Positions 13,572 to 14,012 of a stretch of DNA of 14,012 bases are shown piece after piece (within the stretch, counting starts at the first letter, position 1; the number at the start of each line of letters is the position of its first letter). Source of the DNA: JBPOJN01 sp052033505 (GTDB lineage Bacteria; UBA10199; JACPAL01; GCA-016699445). The notes beneath the pieces are model-generated. The model had not been told where the DNA came from. It searched no databases and worked only from the letters and a program-made list of their open reading frames with translations. The stretch is from positions 1 to 14,012 of the forward strand of contig JBPOJN010000039.1 in assembly GCA_052033505.1 (NCBI GenBank), in the 5' to 3' direction. The position numbers and the translations under genes were made by a program.

Positions 13572-14012
13572 TCCTGACTCTTAATTTTGCGACCGCCGTG
13601 CTCTATCTTTTCGCGGCCTTGGGCTACTTCCTCCATTTGATCTTCGCGGCGCGGCGCATGTCCCAGGTGTCGCTACTCTTGATGACAGCGGCGGTGGCGG
13701 TGCAATCGGGGCTTTTAGCCTTGCACGTCATCCAAACGCCGTATCCGTTTTTTGTGAACGAAGGTGACGTTTATTACTTCACGTCTTGGGTTGTGGCCAC
13801 AGGCTTTTTGGTCGTGCGCCGCAAGTACCGCGTGTTCGGCATGGGGGCCTTGTTTTCGGGCCTGTCTTTGTTCCTTTTCATCTTGGCCGAGATCCGCAGG
13901 AAACACATCGTCTTCGCCGGTGCCGAAAATCCCTGGATGCTCATCCACATCCTCTTCATGAGCCTGGCGTTCGCGGTCTTCGCGGTCAGCTTCGTGGTGG
14001 GGCTGGTGGATT
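13568..14012 (+). CDS. CcsA/HemX-like cytochrome c assembly membrane protein (3' partial)
   Basis: This frame starts with GTG at 13568, overlapping the HAD stop (GTGA), and stays open to the window end, giving 148 codons. The visible part is an integral membrane protein. Hydrophobic segments lie at about residues 6-27, 33-51, 67-80, 90-108 and 122-145, with basic loops (AARR, RRKYR, EIRRKH) between them. The end region WMLIHILFMSLAFAVFAVSFVVGLVD resembles the helix of CcsA/ResC and HemX proteins that carries a haem-ligand His. Those families handle haem for cytochrome c maturation (CcsA) or occur beside hemA (HemX). The C-terminal part, with the WWD motif if it is a true CcsA, is outside the window, so the two cannot be separated. 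A downstream hemA would favour HemX. Confidence 0.75.
   Translation, partial: MILTLNFATAVLYLFAALGYFLHLIFAARRMSQVSLLLMTAAVAVQSGLLALHVIQTPYPFFVNEGDVYYFTSWVVATGFLVVRRKYRVFGMGALFSGLSLFLFILAEIRRKHIVFAGAENPWMLIHILFMSLAFAVFAVSFVVGLVD

Overview
This window is bacterial chromosomal DNA, gene-dense and almost entirely on the plus strand, with coding GC that looks to be in the mid-fifties by eye. It holds a rod-shape cell-wall operon, a lipoprotein with an outer-membrane-type sorting residue and a complete HpnC/HpnD/HpnE squalene route. Together these suggest a diderm (Gram-negative type) bacterium outside the well-studied model groups. I cannot fix the phylum from the sequence. A deltaproteobacteria-like or Omnitrophota-like lineage is only a guess. 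No mobile elements, CRISPR arrays, tRNAs or rRNAs were seen.

Layout. (1) Bases 1-4288: the cell-elongation operon mreC (5' end outside the window), mreD, mrdA (PBP2) and rodA, with overlapping or nearly touching genes. (2) Bases 4289-4618: a thioredoxin on the minus strand, converging on rodA with no base between the stop codons. (3) Bases 4619-4815: an AT-rich divergent intergenic region with a perfect 9-bp tandem repeat and two inverted repeats. (4) Bases 4816-11728: a large radical SAM protein resembling the tetraether lipid synthase (Tes, MJ0619) group. It is followed by a GbsR/MarR-type regulator, a HAD-IB phosphatase, a small lipoprotein, and hpnC-hpnD-hpnE. (5) Bases 11819-14012: PduO-type cobalamin adenosyltransferase, greA, a HAD-IA phosphatase and the start of a CcsA/HemX-like cytochrome c assembly gene, which runs off the end.

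How the genes work together. Block 1 builds the lateral wall: the RodA polymerase and PBP2 transpeptidase with the MreC/MreD scaffold. Block 4 looks like a membrane-lipid locus. HpnD, HpnC and HpnE would convert farnesyl diphosphate to squalene. The Tes-like enzyme could act on lipid hydrocarbon chains, and the GbsR-type protein at the head of the hpn operon is a plausible local controller. No squalene-hopene cyclase or other hopanoid tailoring gene lies in the window, so the final product is open. Block 5 is housekeeping.

The most interesting item is the Tes-like radical SAM gene beside a squalene operon. Its possible control elements are a tandem repeat upstream of it and a possible leaderless promoter between it and the regulator.
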